Shown here: positions 43,001-56,600 of the stretch, piece after piece
Position numbering within the stretch: position 1 is the stretch's first letter
Layout: the number at the start of each line of letters is the position of its first letter
Source: Liolophura sinensis
Taxonomy: Eukaryota > Mollusca > Polyplacophora > Chitonida > Chitonidae
DNA: 64,000 bases
Assembly (NCBI RefSeq): GCF_032854445.1
Contig: NC_088302.1
Location: forward strand, 19,649,338 to 19,713,337
Direction of reading: 5' to 3'
Notes under the pieces: model-generated
Told to the model about the DNA's origin: nothing
Database searches by the model: none
What the model saw: the letters and a program-made list of their open reading frames with translations, nothing else
Translations under genes and position numbers: made by a program

Positions 43001-45449
43001 ATTCATGTCAAGGCGCTTGATGAACAGGCTGCACTTGCTCTTGATCACAACACATGGTGAGATTGATGAAATGACGGAAACCGATGCTGCAGAATATTTC
43101 TTAAGTCTTAGGTGTTTTAGCTGAAATTCTCAATGAAAATCAAAATTTTATATCAGCACTAAAATTGGAGATGAATGAAACAGGCAGAATATTTTTTAAG
43201 CCTTCGTCGATAGTGTTTGAAAATTCAAGATTTTACTTCAGTATTATATTGAACGCAGGGGTGCAACACCCCAGCCTGTTGATAAAAAGAAGTTTATCAA
43301 AATTTTAATACAGTGCTATTATTAGAATAAGACTGAGCACCCAGACTATCATTCTGGTGGCAAAAAGAAATTTGTTTTCTTGATGAAGCAGCAAACTAAA
43401 CCATGGTATATAGTGATTTTTATTCATGAGTGTTTATAGAATGAAGGAGTAATTAGTGACAAGTCATAGGTAAATGGTTTGGAACATTGCAATGTATCAC
43501 AACCACCAAGTTTGGTAAGGGATAAGGTTTGCACGTTTTATCCCGCAAGATCAGTGCGCATAAGATTCCACCATACACCGACCAAGAAAAACCAACAGGC
43601 TATCTTAATTAATGAAAAAATGACAACCTCCCTAGAAATTATTAACCAACCAATTCAAAAGAAGATGACTTTAGCTAGGTGGAGCATTTGTCAGTTATTT
43701 GGTATTCATTTTGGTAATTAATGTATGTTATAGGTATGATGAAATGAACAAAAAAAAAAGAAAACTTTAAGAAATCTATGTGGCTATCTTCCAGTACCAG
43801 AAATAAAACCATTAAAAGGATGTGTGTTAAGAATATTCTAAGGGTTGGTTTTTGAGGTCTTTGGCACTGTTCCTGAATTTGAGTACTCAGGCTGGTAAAC
43901 AGTTAAATCTACCCCTGAGAATACTGCAGGTGAATCTGTCTTGAATCTGCCATAAAAGTCAATATCTTATGAATAAGTTGGTGTAGCCCTGATAAACCTG
44001 ATCAACAGGTATTTGGTTGAAGCCATTGAACAACTGAGCCCAGTATCCTGTGGTTTGTGTGATCTATAGCTTCGTTGATACCATTGTTTTAATGGACGTC
44101 TCAGAGGGTGGGCTGTCATTCTATTGCCTTAACCAGCGTGATGTACAATTTTCTAAGATGGAAAAACGTGTTGAATCTAGGCCAGGACATCTGGGAGCTG
44201 GCAATGCAGCTAGCTATAAGGGAGAGTCTAATGCAATGTTAAATCCAAGCCAAACTGACATATGAGGCTTGGTACAACATTGGACTTGAGTGTTCAGATG
44301 AGATGTAGAATCTGCTCTAGAAAATTTTATGAAAAACAGAAAAAGAAAGAAAAAAAGAATAACAAGAATCCCAGGATTTTTGGAAATGTTCATGTTATAT
44401 TGTACAGCTAAATGGTTCCTGCATGCAGTGTAGGAAAATCAACGTTTTTGTAATCAATGTGATAATTATGTAGAATGAGCTCACAAACAAGGCTAACAAA
44501 TAAGGACTTCAGTATCGCTTCCTTTTTTTTTTCAAATACCAGTGTTAAAATGTAATCGTACGTTATGGCAATATATGTGTCAAAACTTAATTTGCATGGA
44601 ACTAAAGATTGAAATAATCAAGGCTCAGTATGATTGGATGTGTGCATATTCTCATATAAGGTGACACCAGCATTTCATTTTTTTATTTCACACACAAGCC
44701 GGCACTAAACCCCTCCCCAAAAAATAAAATAAAAATGAACTGAAAATCCACCTTTTTATTTTATCCTGTCTTGATGTTTTTATGATTTTCCTGCATTTCA
44801 AAGCTTTCTTTTCATGTAAATATGTTTATAACAGGAAAAATGGCTTAAAAGTCCACATTTGCTACAAATCACATGATTTTCTATGTAGTTTTATTTTTAT
44901 TTCATACCCTCCTTGGACATAAAGAAAAAGCTTTATCTTGCCCGTTAAACAACAGTTTTAATTGGTGTGGCCTAATGGCTGTAGTATGTATGTCTCCTTC
45001 TTAGCAATATATATTCAGTGTGTGTTCAGTTCAATATTTAAATGACATTAATATTTCAATGTGTGATCAATGACTTCAGTGTTGTGTGCTGAGAGATTGG
45101 CCTTTTGTCAGTGTTAGGTTATTTCCTGTAACAGTCCAGTACACTCTGTCTTTGGCCTTGATTCACCCCAGGTGGGATGTATACTGCATTATTATCCATC
45201 AATCTAGTGGCTGTGCATGAGTATACTAAACTGTTTTCATTCATTTAGGTGGGTGTACATGTACATATATATAGACAGTTGTTTTTCTTTTCTTTAGCGT
45301 GAGAGCAGGGGATGGAAAGGTGGAGGGAGGTGTGGGGAGAGGGGGAAATACACTATGATGTTTTTTTTAAATTTTTATTAAATGGTTGTTTACATTGAGT
45401 TTTGTTTTCTTTTATTAATAAGTTGGTGGGTCTGGTTATTTTACTTATT

Positions 45450-46643
45450 GTTTCCCTTCATTTATGTAGATGGGATATTCATCATTATTTTCCTTCTTGT
45501 AGGTGGATGGGGATATACAGCATTTTTTCCCTTTCATTTACATAGATGGGATATACATCATTATTGTGCTTCATGTAGTGGATGGGGATATACACCATTT
45601 TTTTCCTTTCATTTACGTAGATGGGATATACATCATTATTGTGCTTCATGTAGTGGATGGGGATATACACCATTTTTTTCCTTTCATTTACATAGATGGG
45701 ATATACATCATTATTGTGCTTCATGTAGTGGATGGGGATATACACCATTTTTTTCCTTTCATTTACGTAGATGGGATATACATCATTATTGTGCTTCATG
45801 TAGTGGATGGGGATATACACCATTTTTTTCCTTTCATTTACATAGATGGGATATACATCATTATTGTGCTTCATGTAGGTGGATGGGGATATACAGCATT
45901 TTTTCCCTTTCATTTACGTAGATGGGATATACATCATTATTGTGCTTCATGTAGGTGGATGGGGATATACACCATTTTTTCCCTTTCATTTACGTAGATG
46001 GGATATACATCATTATTGTGCTTCATGTAGTGGATGGGGATATACACCATTTTTTTCCTTTCATTTACGTAGATGGGATATACATCATTATTGTGCTTCA
46101 TGTAGTGGATGGGGATATACACCATTTTTTCCCTTTCATTTACATAGATGGGATATACATCATTATTGTGCTTCATGTAGTGGATGGGGATATACACCAT
46201 TTTTTTTCCTTTCATTTACGTAGATGGGATATACATCATTATTGTGCTTCATGTAGGTGGATGGGGATATACACCATTTTTTCCTTTCATTTACATAGAT
46301 GGGATATACATCATTATTGTGCTTCATGTAGGTGGATGGGGATATACATCGTTTTTTCCCTTTCATTTATGTAGATGGGATATACATCATTATTGTGCTT
46401 CATGTAGTGGATGGGGATATACACCATTTTTTCCCTTTCATTTACATAGATGGGATATACATCATTATTGTGCTTCATGTAGGTGGATGGGGATATACAC
46501 CATTTTTTCCCTTTCATTTACGTAGATGGGATATACATCATTATTGTGCTTCATGTAGGTGGATGGGGATATACACCATTTTTTCCCTTTCATTTACATA
46601 GATGGGATATACATCATTATTGTGCTTCATGTAGGTGGATGGG
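45450..46643. repeat. minisatellite, about 75-bp unit, 16 copies
   Basis: The unit consists of GGATGGGGATATACACCA, a T run of 6-8, CCTTTCATTTAC(A/G)TAG, ATGGGATATACATCATTATT and GTGCTTCATGTAG(G). ATGGGATAT landmarks occur near 45471, 45545, 45621, 45695, 45771, 45845, 45921, 45997, 46072, 46147, 46222, 46299, 46374, 46449, 46525 and 46601. The first unit is the most diverged. Since the period is close to 75, long open frames run through it on both strands; these are not genes. Confidence 0.95.
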
Positions 46644-47501
46644 AATTTGTTGAAAGAGACTTTTACATACCAATTGTTTACCAAAATGGATGTTCCAGGT
46701 CAGTAATTGCATGGCCAATTTTAAAAACAATATGAACACAAACCACCTAAAGCCTAAGACAGTATATGAAGTAAGACTTCAAAGTAAGAGTACGAGGTAC
46801 ATGCACTGTAAACTATCAGACTGTTCAGTATTTTGGGTTAACCTACTTCGACCTTACATGTTTCTTTTTAGGGCAAGTTGTTGCGCCATTTTGGCAAAAA
46901 TTGAATCGGTTTTTATAGAGAGTGAAATGTGTGAATCGAGTAAGGTCGATTATGGCTGAGTAGTCCATTAACTTTCTGAACTGATGTTGGAGATACTGAT
47001 CAGACTGTTTGACACCGAATCCTCCCTTTGGGAAGCCCGCTAGATTACACCAGTGACCAGCCATGGATCATAAACCTGCCTGTTGTTGTGGTTACATGGA
47101 TGATCATGCTGCATATTGATTTGGTGATTAGTTCAACCGGGCGTCCATAGCCACCACAGAAGGATGAAGACACCAGACTGACCAGTGACTGTGAATGGGC
47201 AGATTAAAGCTTCACCCTCCCAGTGGACTGACCAGTGCCTGTCTCATCTGACCTCCCATTCACACCTGCACAGCACATGCACAGGTGCACAGCCAGTAAA
47301 TCCTGTCAGTGGTTTAACACCATTGCAACTAAGGCTGCCTTAATCAATATGCAGTGGGTTCTGCCATAATCAGGCAATCATTAACAAAATGCTCCTTCCA
47401 TTGTTATGCTTTCAAGCTGCAAGGTAGACACGCATGAACTTGTCCTGTTGACATGATTGAGTTGATCCATTCTATTTTGCCGGAGTCTGTTGAATATTAG
47501 G

Positions 47502-47732
47502 GGGCCTCTGTGGCGTTAAGATTAGCGTGCTGGCGTAGCGCAATGACCCAGGATACTCTCACTACTCTGGTGAGTTCTAGTCCAGCTCAAGTTGGTGTTC
47601 TCTCCGGTCTTATGTGGGAGTGTCTGCTAGCAATTTGCGATTGGTTGTGGATTTCCTATATTTCGTTGTTGTACATTAAGTGAAATATTCTTGAATACAG
47701 CGTAAACTTCAAATCAGGTAAATAAATAAAGA
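47502..47732 (+). mobile_element. SINE family A, full-length diverged copy
   Basis: Head GGGGCCTCTGTGGCGTTAAG, B-box-like GTGAGTTCTAGTCCAGCTCA, body TTCTCTCCGGTCTTATGTGG, GATTGGTTGTGGATTTCC, tail AAGTGAAATATTCTTGAATA, CAGCGTAAAC, ending AGGTAAATAAATAAAG. Confidence 0.85.
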
Positions 47733-48927
47733 AAAGGAAATACAGAAATTAAATATTATACAAAAGTCACTTTGTCTCAATTTTGGTATTTGGTCTGCTG
47801 GTCACTCAAATTTTTCATATCCTAGTATCTTTGGCCATAATTTCACATAACAGAGAGCTTGAGTGGGAGGTGAAATTGACCTTTTGGCGATGTCACATCT
47901 ATTGGCTTTTTTGAAATTTGTGCTTGTATCTTTATAAGTGTCTGCCTCTGGAAACAAATGCAAGATTGAAAGTTTTCAAAATTTAGCGATATCATGCAAT
48001 TATAATGGATTTCCAAGTGGAGAGGAATCTGTTGCAATCCAGGAATCTATGGTTTGCCCTTTGATCAACTGGCATGTAGCCTTTAGTTTCTGTACACGTT
48101 CTGAATATTGCACGAATCTAAGTCTGGCATTTGTGATACCATTCATCAGTGAATGCAAAAAGGGAAATTTAAAAATCAATAATCACCAAGCTCATTTCAG
48201 ACACAGTCATTAATACTAATTCTCACAACAGCATAAAAAACCCCACAAAGTGGGTAGCTTGCTAAAGAGAAACAATCATCAGGCATCAGCGGTCTATGAA
48301 AGAATTCTTTAAGATTTCAGACCCCAAATCCATATCAGTTTTAAGTCCGAAGTGTTAAGATAAATGCGTGAGAAAGTTCTTTGTGCATGTTCATGTGTAT
48401 GTGAAAAAGACATAATACAGATGCTATTACAGTTCCAGGATCACAGAAATCCTTTTAAGATGTTTCTCTTTCAGGAAGTTTTTTAGGACCTTTAATGTGG
48501 CAATAAGCTTTTGAGAGCTCTCTAAATACAGAAATAAATGTGGTCTAACATGAAGGTTACCTGGAGATCGCTTGACAAACTGAGCTCACCCTTTTGTCAA
48601 TCTAGCTGTATCATATGAGAAAGTTTGTGAGTGACTAAATTGCTGGAGGATTTTTTTTACTGTAGGCACAGCATTGGTTTACGCGTGTTAAACTGGTTGC
48701 AAACAAATTATTGTTGATGGCAGTGTTAAACAACAATGAAAGAAATAAGTAAATGAAAGCATTGCAAGATTTGGCGAGATGAGACAACTACCAACATGGA
48801 TTTTGGGAATCTTCCACATTTTGTCCAACTTGCTTTTCAGTAACTTTTTTTTTTTGGAGATGTACTGGACAACAGTGGTTCATTTGGCTCTGAAATGGAA
48901 TCAATACATTGCTGAATTGTTGAATTA

Positions 48928-49015
48928 TTTTTTATTTATTTATTTATTTGATTGGTGTTTTATGCCGTACTCAAGAATATTTTACTTATGCGATCCTGGC
49001 CCGCATTGAGGTTTG
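48928..49015 (-). mobile_element. SINE family A tail fragment
   Basis: Plus view: TTATTTATTTATTTGATTGG, TGTTTTATGCCGTACTCAAG, AATATTTTACTTATGCGA, GGCCCGCATTGAGG. Only the terminal ~90 bp are present. Confidence 0.88.
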
Positions 49016-49099
49016 AGGAGACGAATTATTTTTTACAAGGCAGTGCAGCAATATATTTTACCATCTAGCTAGTACAACTACAAGGATTTATTCACATAT

Positions 49100-50070
49100 A
49101 TATGATGTATTTGTCATTATTGTAGCGGCATGTATTTTTGTTATTAGTACAGTTAGTGAACATGTAAATTTCCATCCGTGTATTTGTCCAATATGGTACA
49201 ACAGTGTGTTCATTCTGGTAACGTACAATAATGTATTTGTCACCAAGACAGTGGTGTTTTTGCCATCAGTGCAGCAGTGTATTTATCACATACACAGGAG
49301 TTGTTTTTGTAATGAGTATACAACGGTGTATGTATCACATACACAGGAGTTGTTTTTGCAATCAGTATACAACAGTGTATTTATCACATACGCAGGAGTT
49401 TTTTTTTGCAATCAGTATACAACGGTGTATTTATCACATACACAGGAGTTGTTTTTGCAATCAGTATACAACAGTGTATTTATCACATACGCAGGAGTTT
49501 TTTTTGCCATCAGTGTACAACAGTGTATTTATCACATACACAGTAGTGGTTTTTGCCATCAGTATACAACAGTGTATTTATCACATACACAGTAGTGGTT
49601 TTTGCCATCAGTATACAACAGTGTATTTATCACATACACAGTAGTGGTTTTTGCCATCAGTATACAACAGTGTATTTATCACATATGCAGTAGTGGTTTT
49701 TGCCATCAGTATATAACAATGTATTTATCACATACACAGTAGTGGTTTTTGCCATCAGTATACAACAGTGTATTTATCACATACACAGTAGTGGTTTTGC
49801 CATCAGTATACAACAGTGTATTTATCACATACACAGGAGCTGTTTTAGCCATCAGTGTACAACAATGTATTTATCACATAGGCAGTAGTGGTTTTTGCCA
49901 TCAGTATACAACAGTGTATTTATCACCAATACAATAGCGGTAGTTGCTTTGATAGCTCTCAATACATCAGTGCATGTATTTCTCACCAAATTTGTAGCGT
50001 GTTTGATATCAGTACTGAAGAGTATAATTTAAACTCAGGTTGCACAGTGCACTTGTCACAGGTATAGGTC
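49100..50070. repeat. minisatellite, 49-bp unit, about 14 clear copies with decayed edges
   Basis: The core (49230-49930) repeats TTTTTGCCATCAGTATACAA, CAGTGTATTTATCACATACA, CAGTAGTGG with period 49. Early units have CACAGGAGTTG where later units have CACAGTAGTGG, so the array consists of two sub-blocks. Both flanks (49100-49230, 49930-50070) contain increasingly degenerate units (TGTATTTGTC, CAGTGCATGTATTTCTCACC). Confidence 0.93.
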
Positions 50071-51414
50071 TTTATTTACCATCCAGGGCATGGCTTTGTA
50101 TACATCTACTTACCAATATAATAAAATCATCTGGTACAACCCAGCAGTTCTCCTCACTGCAGTGGTATAATAAAGTTGTATTTTATCGTTTGCTCAACCC
50201 AGAAACACAGGATTTACCTGTGGTAGAAGGAAAACGGTTTCGAGGACCATCAAATTTGCGTATGTGACAGCTTACTCTAGTGATCCTAGATGGAATGGTG
50301 CTTGCTGCTTTGTGCATGTCATGGATTTTGTGACAGTATCAATGTTCTTATGTCCACAACTGTGTAAAAGGGTGTATTATGCTGATTTTCTGTTCAGATA
50401 CAGAAAGGCATTGACTTTTGCCAGTTGCTAATTAAAGAGGCATGCTTCTCCAAGGTGCTCTGCCAATTGGTGACCAGATAGTCGCCTTGGCAACACAAAA
50501 CTGCCACATTATGGGAGTGGATATGGCACTAAAGCTGTCTAAAGGATCTGTTCTATGGTTACATCCTGAGGTGATGATCATGTGATGGAATATGGGATAG
50601 GCATATTGGACAAACTGATGGAATGTATCCACTGACTAATAAAGTGGTAATCATTCAATCATTGGCATGTACAGAGATCTGCTCATAATAACATCAACGG
50701 CTTAGTGTTCGGAGTATGATGGTGTAAAAGAACTAGGCTTGCTGGACTGGTACATTTAGCCTGGCCCTACAAGGACAGTGCTTCACATCCAAAATTAATC
50801 AGCCAGTGGAAGGAAGTTGGCCATTCCAGATTTGAACCGCCTTCAGGCTGAGATAGAGTTTTATTTACATGTGATTGTTGGTTTCTTATAAAGTGTTTTG
50901 GAAATGTCAGCTACAGCACAGCAACAGGTTCCAGCATGTACATGTACTAAGCTTTTGTCATTTTATAACGGAATCGAAATGCATTCCCGTAGATTTGCTT
51001 TGTGAGTACTGCCATAATCTAAAGTCTAGCTAATATGACGCAGCAGTCAAACCATGTGAATGTTTAAATGCTTTAAAAAGTACAAAGGTTTTGGGCATTC
51101 CATGTTTATAACTTCACGAATATGAAGCTCTCACACCCATTATAGAGCCAAATTAAGAACAGGTCATCATTTTGAAAATCATTTTTTTGACCTTTTTTGG
51201 TTCCAGTTGGTTTATGAAAGTCATGACAACTATTGACTTCAAATATTTTTTTCAAAAATAAAACCCTGTGTAACAGTCCTAGCTGTTGCCTTATGCATTG
51301 AAGAAGGTGTTGGTCAGGTACTTGACAATGACAATGTTTTGCCTCATATTAGATAAACTTGACCATCAGCATAGAAAGCGAACTGTTCTAAGGATGATGT
51401 AGAACACATGGAAA

Positions 51415-51505
51415 GGTGTGGCAGCACCCTGTGGCCAGCACAATGCTGGCCACCATCGTATAATTGAAATATGCTTGGGGATGAAATACCAATTAAACAT
51501 AACTA
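51415..51505 (+). mobile_element. SINE family A tail fragment, diverged
   Basis: CCAGCACAATGCTGGCCACC, ATCGTATAATTGAAATATGC and GAAATACCAATTAAAC correspond to the family A tail. Followed by AATAATAATAATAATGG simple sequence at about 51531-51548. Confidence 0.65.
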
Positions 51506-53311
51506 AAACACCAATGGATTAAACAAATCTATAATAATAATAATAATGGCTTTATTTCAAGAGGGTAAAATATAATGCGGATACTCAGTCAACACTGGGT
51601 TGATCTACCCTGAGGCCCTCAGACACAAACAAATTTGAAACAATATGTTACATTACATATGTGTTGGAAAACATGGTAATTTGAATCGTGTAAACTAGTT
51701 ACAACAAGATTTTTTTACTTTTCCAAAAGGCAGGTAAAGAAATGTAATACTGTGCTTTTCAATATCTGCTTTAAATTTGAGAAGAATTAGGGTATGTCTT
51801 TTTGAGCATTTAATATCTCATGAAGAATGTCATTCTTGACACATATTTTCTCAAAAACTATCACAGAAAGGAATGTGCAACTCCATAAGAGAAAATGAAT
51901 GGACAAACCTATCCTTTTCTCGATGCACAAGAAATTATTTTAAATTATAGAGATTTTATCATACAATCTCATTGCTTTCTGTGTATGTTTGTTCAGAAAT
52001 TTTAAGGAAAATATGGTGAAATACTAAACTTTTAAATGTTTTATTTAACTTCCTGGCCATTGCACCATGTGTATATGGATCAGTTCCAGAGACAAAATGG
52101 TAATTCTGGTTATGAAGCTTTCTTTGTACCTTGTTAAAAATGCGGGTTTGTGTTTTGTTTGCATGAAACAGCTACAAAAAGAGTATGTTTTGAATGCATC
52201 AATCAATAGATCAATAGCAAAGGTACATGGACGTAGCCATTGTGTGACTGTGTTTGGCATCCCCGTTGGCTGTATCAGCTAATCAGATGGCTGTTATCCT
52301 TTGTGACAATATTAGCTTATTTGCCAGCCAGTTATGGATCAGTTAGTTTCTGTGACGCTGCACATTTGTGACGGCCATGCAGTTGGACTTTGTTGTTATG
52401 TATGATGGTGATTTTTATGCAGATGGAGCTTCTGATGATAAAACCCTTTTGTTATGAATTGGCTTTTATTATGTACAGAGTTGAGTGCGTGTCAAGTCCA
52501 CATGTGCAAATGCATCAGCTGCAGGGCTGGGCACAAGAGGGGCACTGCATTAGAAAAGCTGATGACTTTGCATCCAATAAAAACCTAGACCTAGCTTTCA
52601 TGAATAAAATTACCAGTTCAAATCTGGATGATGTAAATTTTTCCACATTATATATATATAGTACAACTTTATTGGCTATCTGCTGTCATGCTGAGCTATT
52701 TTCCTTCCATAGGTTCTAGCTTTTCACTCTGAGAGTGAGCACTCACTACCTGTTTACAGAGACCAAAGATGGTAACCCAGGACTCACAGACACTCTTGTC
52801 ATCTGACAATTGAACTGTCACGTCTGCAGTTTCACTATGATTATACCTGGCCAGTCCACATTCCAGATGGCCCTCAGGGTGCGACATCAGCAGTGCTGAA
52901 GTAGATGTCTCCAGAGTCCTCAGATTAAGGGGCTTGCAAATCACACTGAAGAGCAGGAGCTAGGAGTCTTTGTCGAAGCGCATTGTTCTTATCTGAATCA
53001 ACCAGCTATTGTCCATAACAATGGCCAGCCACCATTTTCACCTGACCTAATGTGGATACAGTATTTGATTCCACTGGACATGCAGTGGGTAAATCTACTC
53101 GCTCTCCCTACATCTTGATTTATGCATTGTAGTATATGGCTGTTAACATACATACAGACATGTACCTATTATAGCGTACATGTACATGTACATCATTAAG
53201 TCCCTCAAAACTGTGTCGAATCAGACACACATATACAAGCCATCGGCCAAAACTGTTCCAGGGTCAATAATCGCTTGAGTAACTTGCTGATCTAACTGTT
53301 TCATGGGCCAG

Positions 53312-53620
53312 CCAGAAACACAGTAATAATTCAGCTCCATCCAGAAACACAGTAATAATTCAGCTCCATCCAGAAACACAGTAATAATTCAGCTCCATCC
53401 AGAAACACAATAATAATTCAGCTCCATCCAGAAACACAGTAATAATTCAGCTCCATCCAGAAACACAGTAATAATTCAGCTCCATCCAGAAACACAATAA
53501 TAATTCAGCTCCATCCAGAAACACAGTAATAATTCAGCTCCATCCAGAAACACAATAATAATTCAGCTCCATCCAGAAACACAGTAATAATTCAGCTCCA
53601 TCCAGAAACACAATACGACA
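53312..53620. repeat. minisatellite, 29-bp unit, 10 copies plus a partial
   Basis: The unit CCAGAAACACAGTAATAATT CAGCTCCAT repeats head to tail with essentially one variable base, CAGTAAT versus CAATAAT. By order, copies 4, 7 and 9 carry the A variant; the others carry G. The last partial copy also has A. Near identity indicates recent expansion. Confidence 0.96.
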
Positions 53621-56600
53621 CTGTGTGTTAAAATTCAGTTTCAGCTAGTTCTGCTTGGGCTTTGTCAGGTTTCTGTCAAGAGGTTTGCGGAGATCCCAGC
53701 AGGAAGTTTGTCTTTATATAGATGTACAGAAAAATCAATATCATTTGCCAGCTACCTTCTTGAAGTTTCCTGACTTAAAGCTACACGTAAACGAAGAGGA
53801 TCCGTATAGGCGAATTGAGCTGGCATAAGGCCCCTGCTCCGATTCAAGAAGGATCTACGGGGAAAATCACCATTTTTAACCAGGTGTCTGAACACACCTC
53901 CTGATGCGGCTAAACCAAGGCGACCAGTACATTGTACATTTAGGTGAATTCTTCTAGCACCTGGCCCCATCTCAGATTCAGGCCTGGTGTATAGGAATTT
54001 CAACATCCTTTGCCAGTACGTAAAGTACCTTACAAATTTGTTGACATAAAGCTCCAGCAAAATCCAGAGCATCTGTAGTTTTATACGTGAATTGTGCCAG
54101 CCTAAAGGGCCCTAGCTCTGATCTGCGTGAAAGTCAACATTTTCAACCAGGTGCCTGACAGACCTCCTGACTTAAAGCCGTATGTTATTGGTGAATTGAG
54201 CCCGAGCTGTGATCCTAGACTTTGGCCTACAGGAAATCACCATTTTAGCAACTGAACCAACAGGAGCTGTAAGAGGTGAATTAAAAGACACAACTGTCCT
54301 GGAGATTGGATGTCCTGGAGAGTCACACATTACACGATATGTGTTCTCACAGCATGTGAACTCTAGCTCTGACTGAACACTTTGATGTACAATTAGAATA
54401 GAACAGCATATGATGATGTTGGCTTTTTGTCCATACATCGGTTGCTGGTGGTTGTAACTTGAGTAAATGGCGTGTAACATCACTGACTATTGTCTGTGTG
54501 TGTTTTACATGTATTCCAACAATAATGAATCAATCTGGCTACAACGCTATCTGCTATGGACTAATGGATGGGCATGGACAAGATTCCGGATGTATGAATT
54601 GGTTCCATTTCTCGGGTTTGCCCTGCCATAGACGGCTTTACACACTGCCCCTCAGGTCCGTCTCAAATGAGTCCTCTGACAAGGTGATTAATCATTAAGA
54701 AAGAGGTGTACAACATGACGCATCAAGTCAGGAAACTGCTGCTTTTTGTCTATGCATCGGAGTGTCCACAGTTAATAAGCATGGCTGTAATATGGAACAG
54801 GTTGTCAAGTGTGCCCAGGCGCTTGTCATGGGTGGGCTGGCAGGGAGGGTTGGACAGTGCTGTCAAATCTGTAAGCTGATGTCAAGAAGATGACGCTCTG
54901 GGAGACTGATAACAGTGTCAGAGCAATTGAGAAAGCAGTTTATATGGCACTTGATACACACTTCTGAACTACACATGTACAAGCATTTATTGTATCCTGT
55001 GAATGTACAGCATCATGTTTTCATTTTTATTCTGTTGAAGGTCAATTCTTGTTGAAGGTCAACCCCCAATGCAGGATATTGGTGTTCGTACCAGGATATT
55101 TCCCATCATGCATCACTCATTTTTGTGTCATTTTTTGTGTACATTGCAACATTGTCATACATGCATGTATCTGGGACCAATATTATATAAAAGTTCAAGG
55201 TTACATGAAGGTTAATTACCACTTCCTTAAATGCTGTGCTTAGCTGAGGTAATGAAGTTGCATGTTTCTAATTCATGGTTAACTTCTACGATTGGCCTAC
55301 GAATTGTTCACTCGAGATACTGTATCACATAACATAATATACTGTGTGCATTACACCTATGACATTTCTTCATACTAGGTTAAGCCCTGCTGTAGATCAT
55401 GCATATACAAGTTGCAATCTATGCATCAGCTGTAGCCCTGTCACTGATTAAGATGCATGGTTACCTGAACTGTGCTTCATTATCATCTGTTGTCATTAAG
55501 CACTAGGTGATGGCAGCGGCGGGGAACTGTTGACACTGTCTTCTGGATCGTCTATCTGCCTTCGCTGCAATGCTAGATATCAGCGGCTTAATATTGCCTG
55601 GCACTGTTGGGAGATGGCTTAATGTTTGCCATTATAACGCTAAGAGGATTTCCCCAGCTGTGCTTATTCAGCGAGGAAGTTTTTCGTAATTAATTTTTGC
55701 AGGGGCCATCCGTGAAAGGGGGCTGGGATGGCCGACCCTGGCTTCTCCATGAAATAACAGATACATGTCCAAGCCTGATGCATTACTGTTCAGGTCCAGG
55801 GATCTGATGTGCGCTTACAGCCCAGCTTTAAGGAATCTTGGGTGCTAGAGTATAGACATGGTCAGATTGGGGTCAGCCAAATGCTCAGGAGCACGTCTCT
55901 ACTCTGTTATCTTAAATAACATTGGAGGATAATAAAATAACTTGAGAAAAATATCAATAAAAAACCATAAACAAATGAAACTCAAAATAAACAAACAAAA
56001 AAAAAAAAAATACACCTATCAGGAACCATGAAAATTGCATACTGAGCAACAAAGCAAACTCTGTAGGAAAGTGTTTTGTACAGGAATCTTGATTAAAAAA
56101 AATCCCACATACAAAAGTTGGATAAAAATAAAATGAAATTTCTAATTATTTTGCATCCTGGTAGAAGGTTTAGATATAAATTTTACAGTTTTTCATACTT
56201 AAAATCACTTGTTATTTTAATAGATCCTTTTCATGGTCTGTTGCCATTGGATTATTTTCTTCTAGGAAAATAAAGAATCCAATAAGCTAGGACTCAACAA
56301 AAAAAATCTGGATATGGTTGAATTGGTGGTTATTCATGTACAATCTGACAACAGTTATATGAAAGTGTGGCAGGGGATAAAAAGGTAATGAACCCTCAAT
56401 ATAATACAAGCCAAAAGTCAATTGATCTCTGTACAAAAACTGATGCTTTTATTGTGGAAAGAGCTGACATCTATCTGCATTTGTCACTATGGTGTTCCTG
56501 ACCTGTTAGATGGATTTTATCTTTATTTGAATGGTGTGCTTTTATGATAGCTACAGTCATGGACGGCTGCCTTCTCACCTATGTCAACAGTTCAGAAATT

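Noticed and set aside
45382-46601. Many long open frames on both strands (up to 179 residues) with repeated sequence
   Set aside because: They exist only because the minisatellite period is close to a multiple of three; all frames repeat the same motif and no start or domain is supported.
53312-53620. CRISPR-like array
   Set aside because: Repeats are directly adjacent, with no unique spacers, and the genome is eukaryotic. It is a minisatellite.
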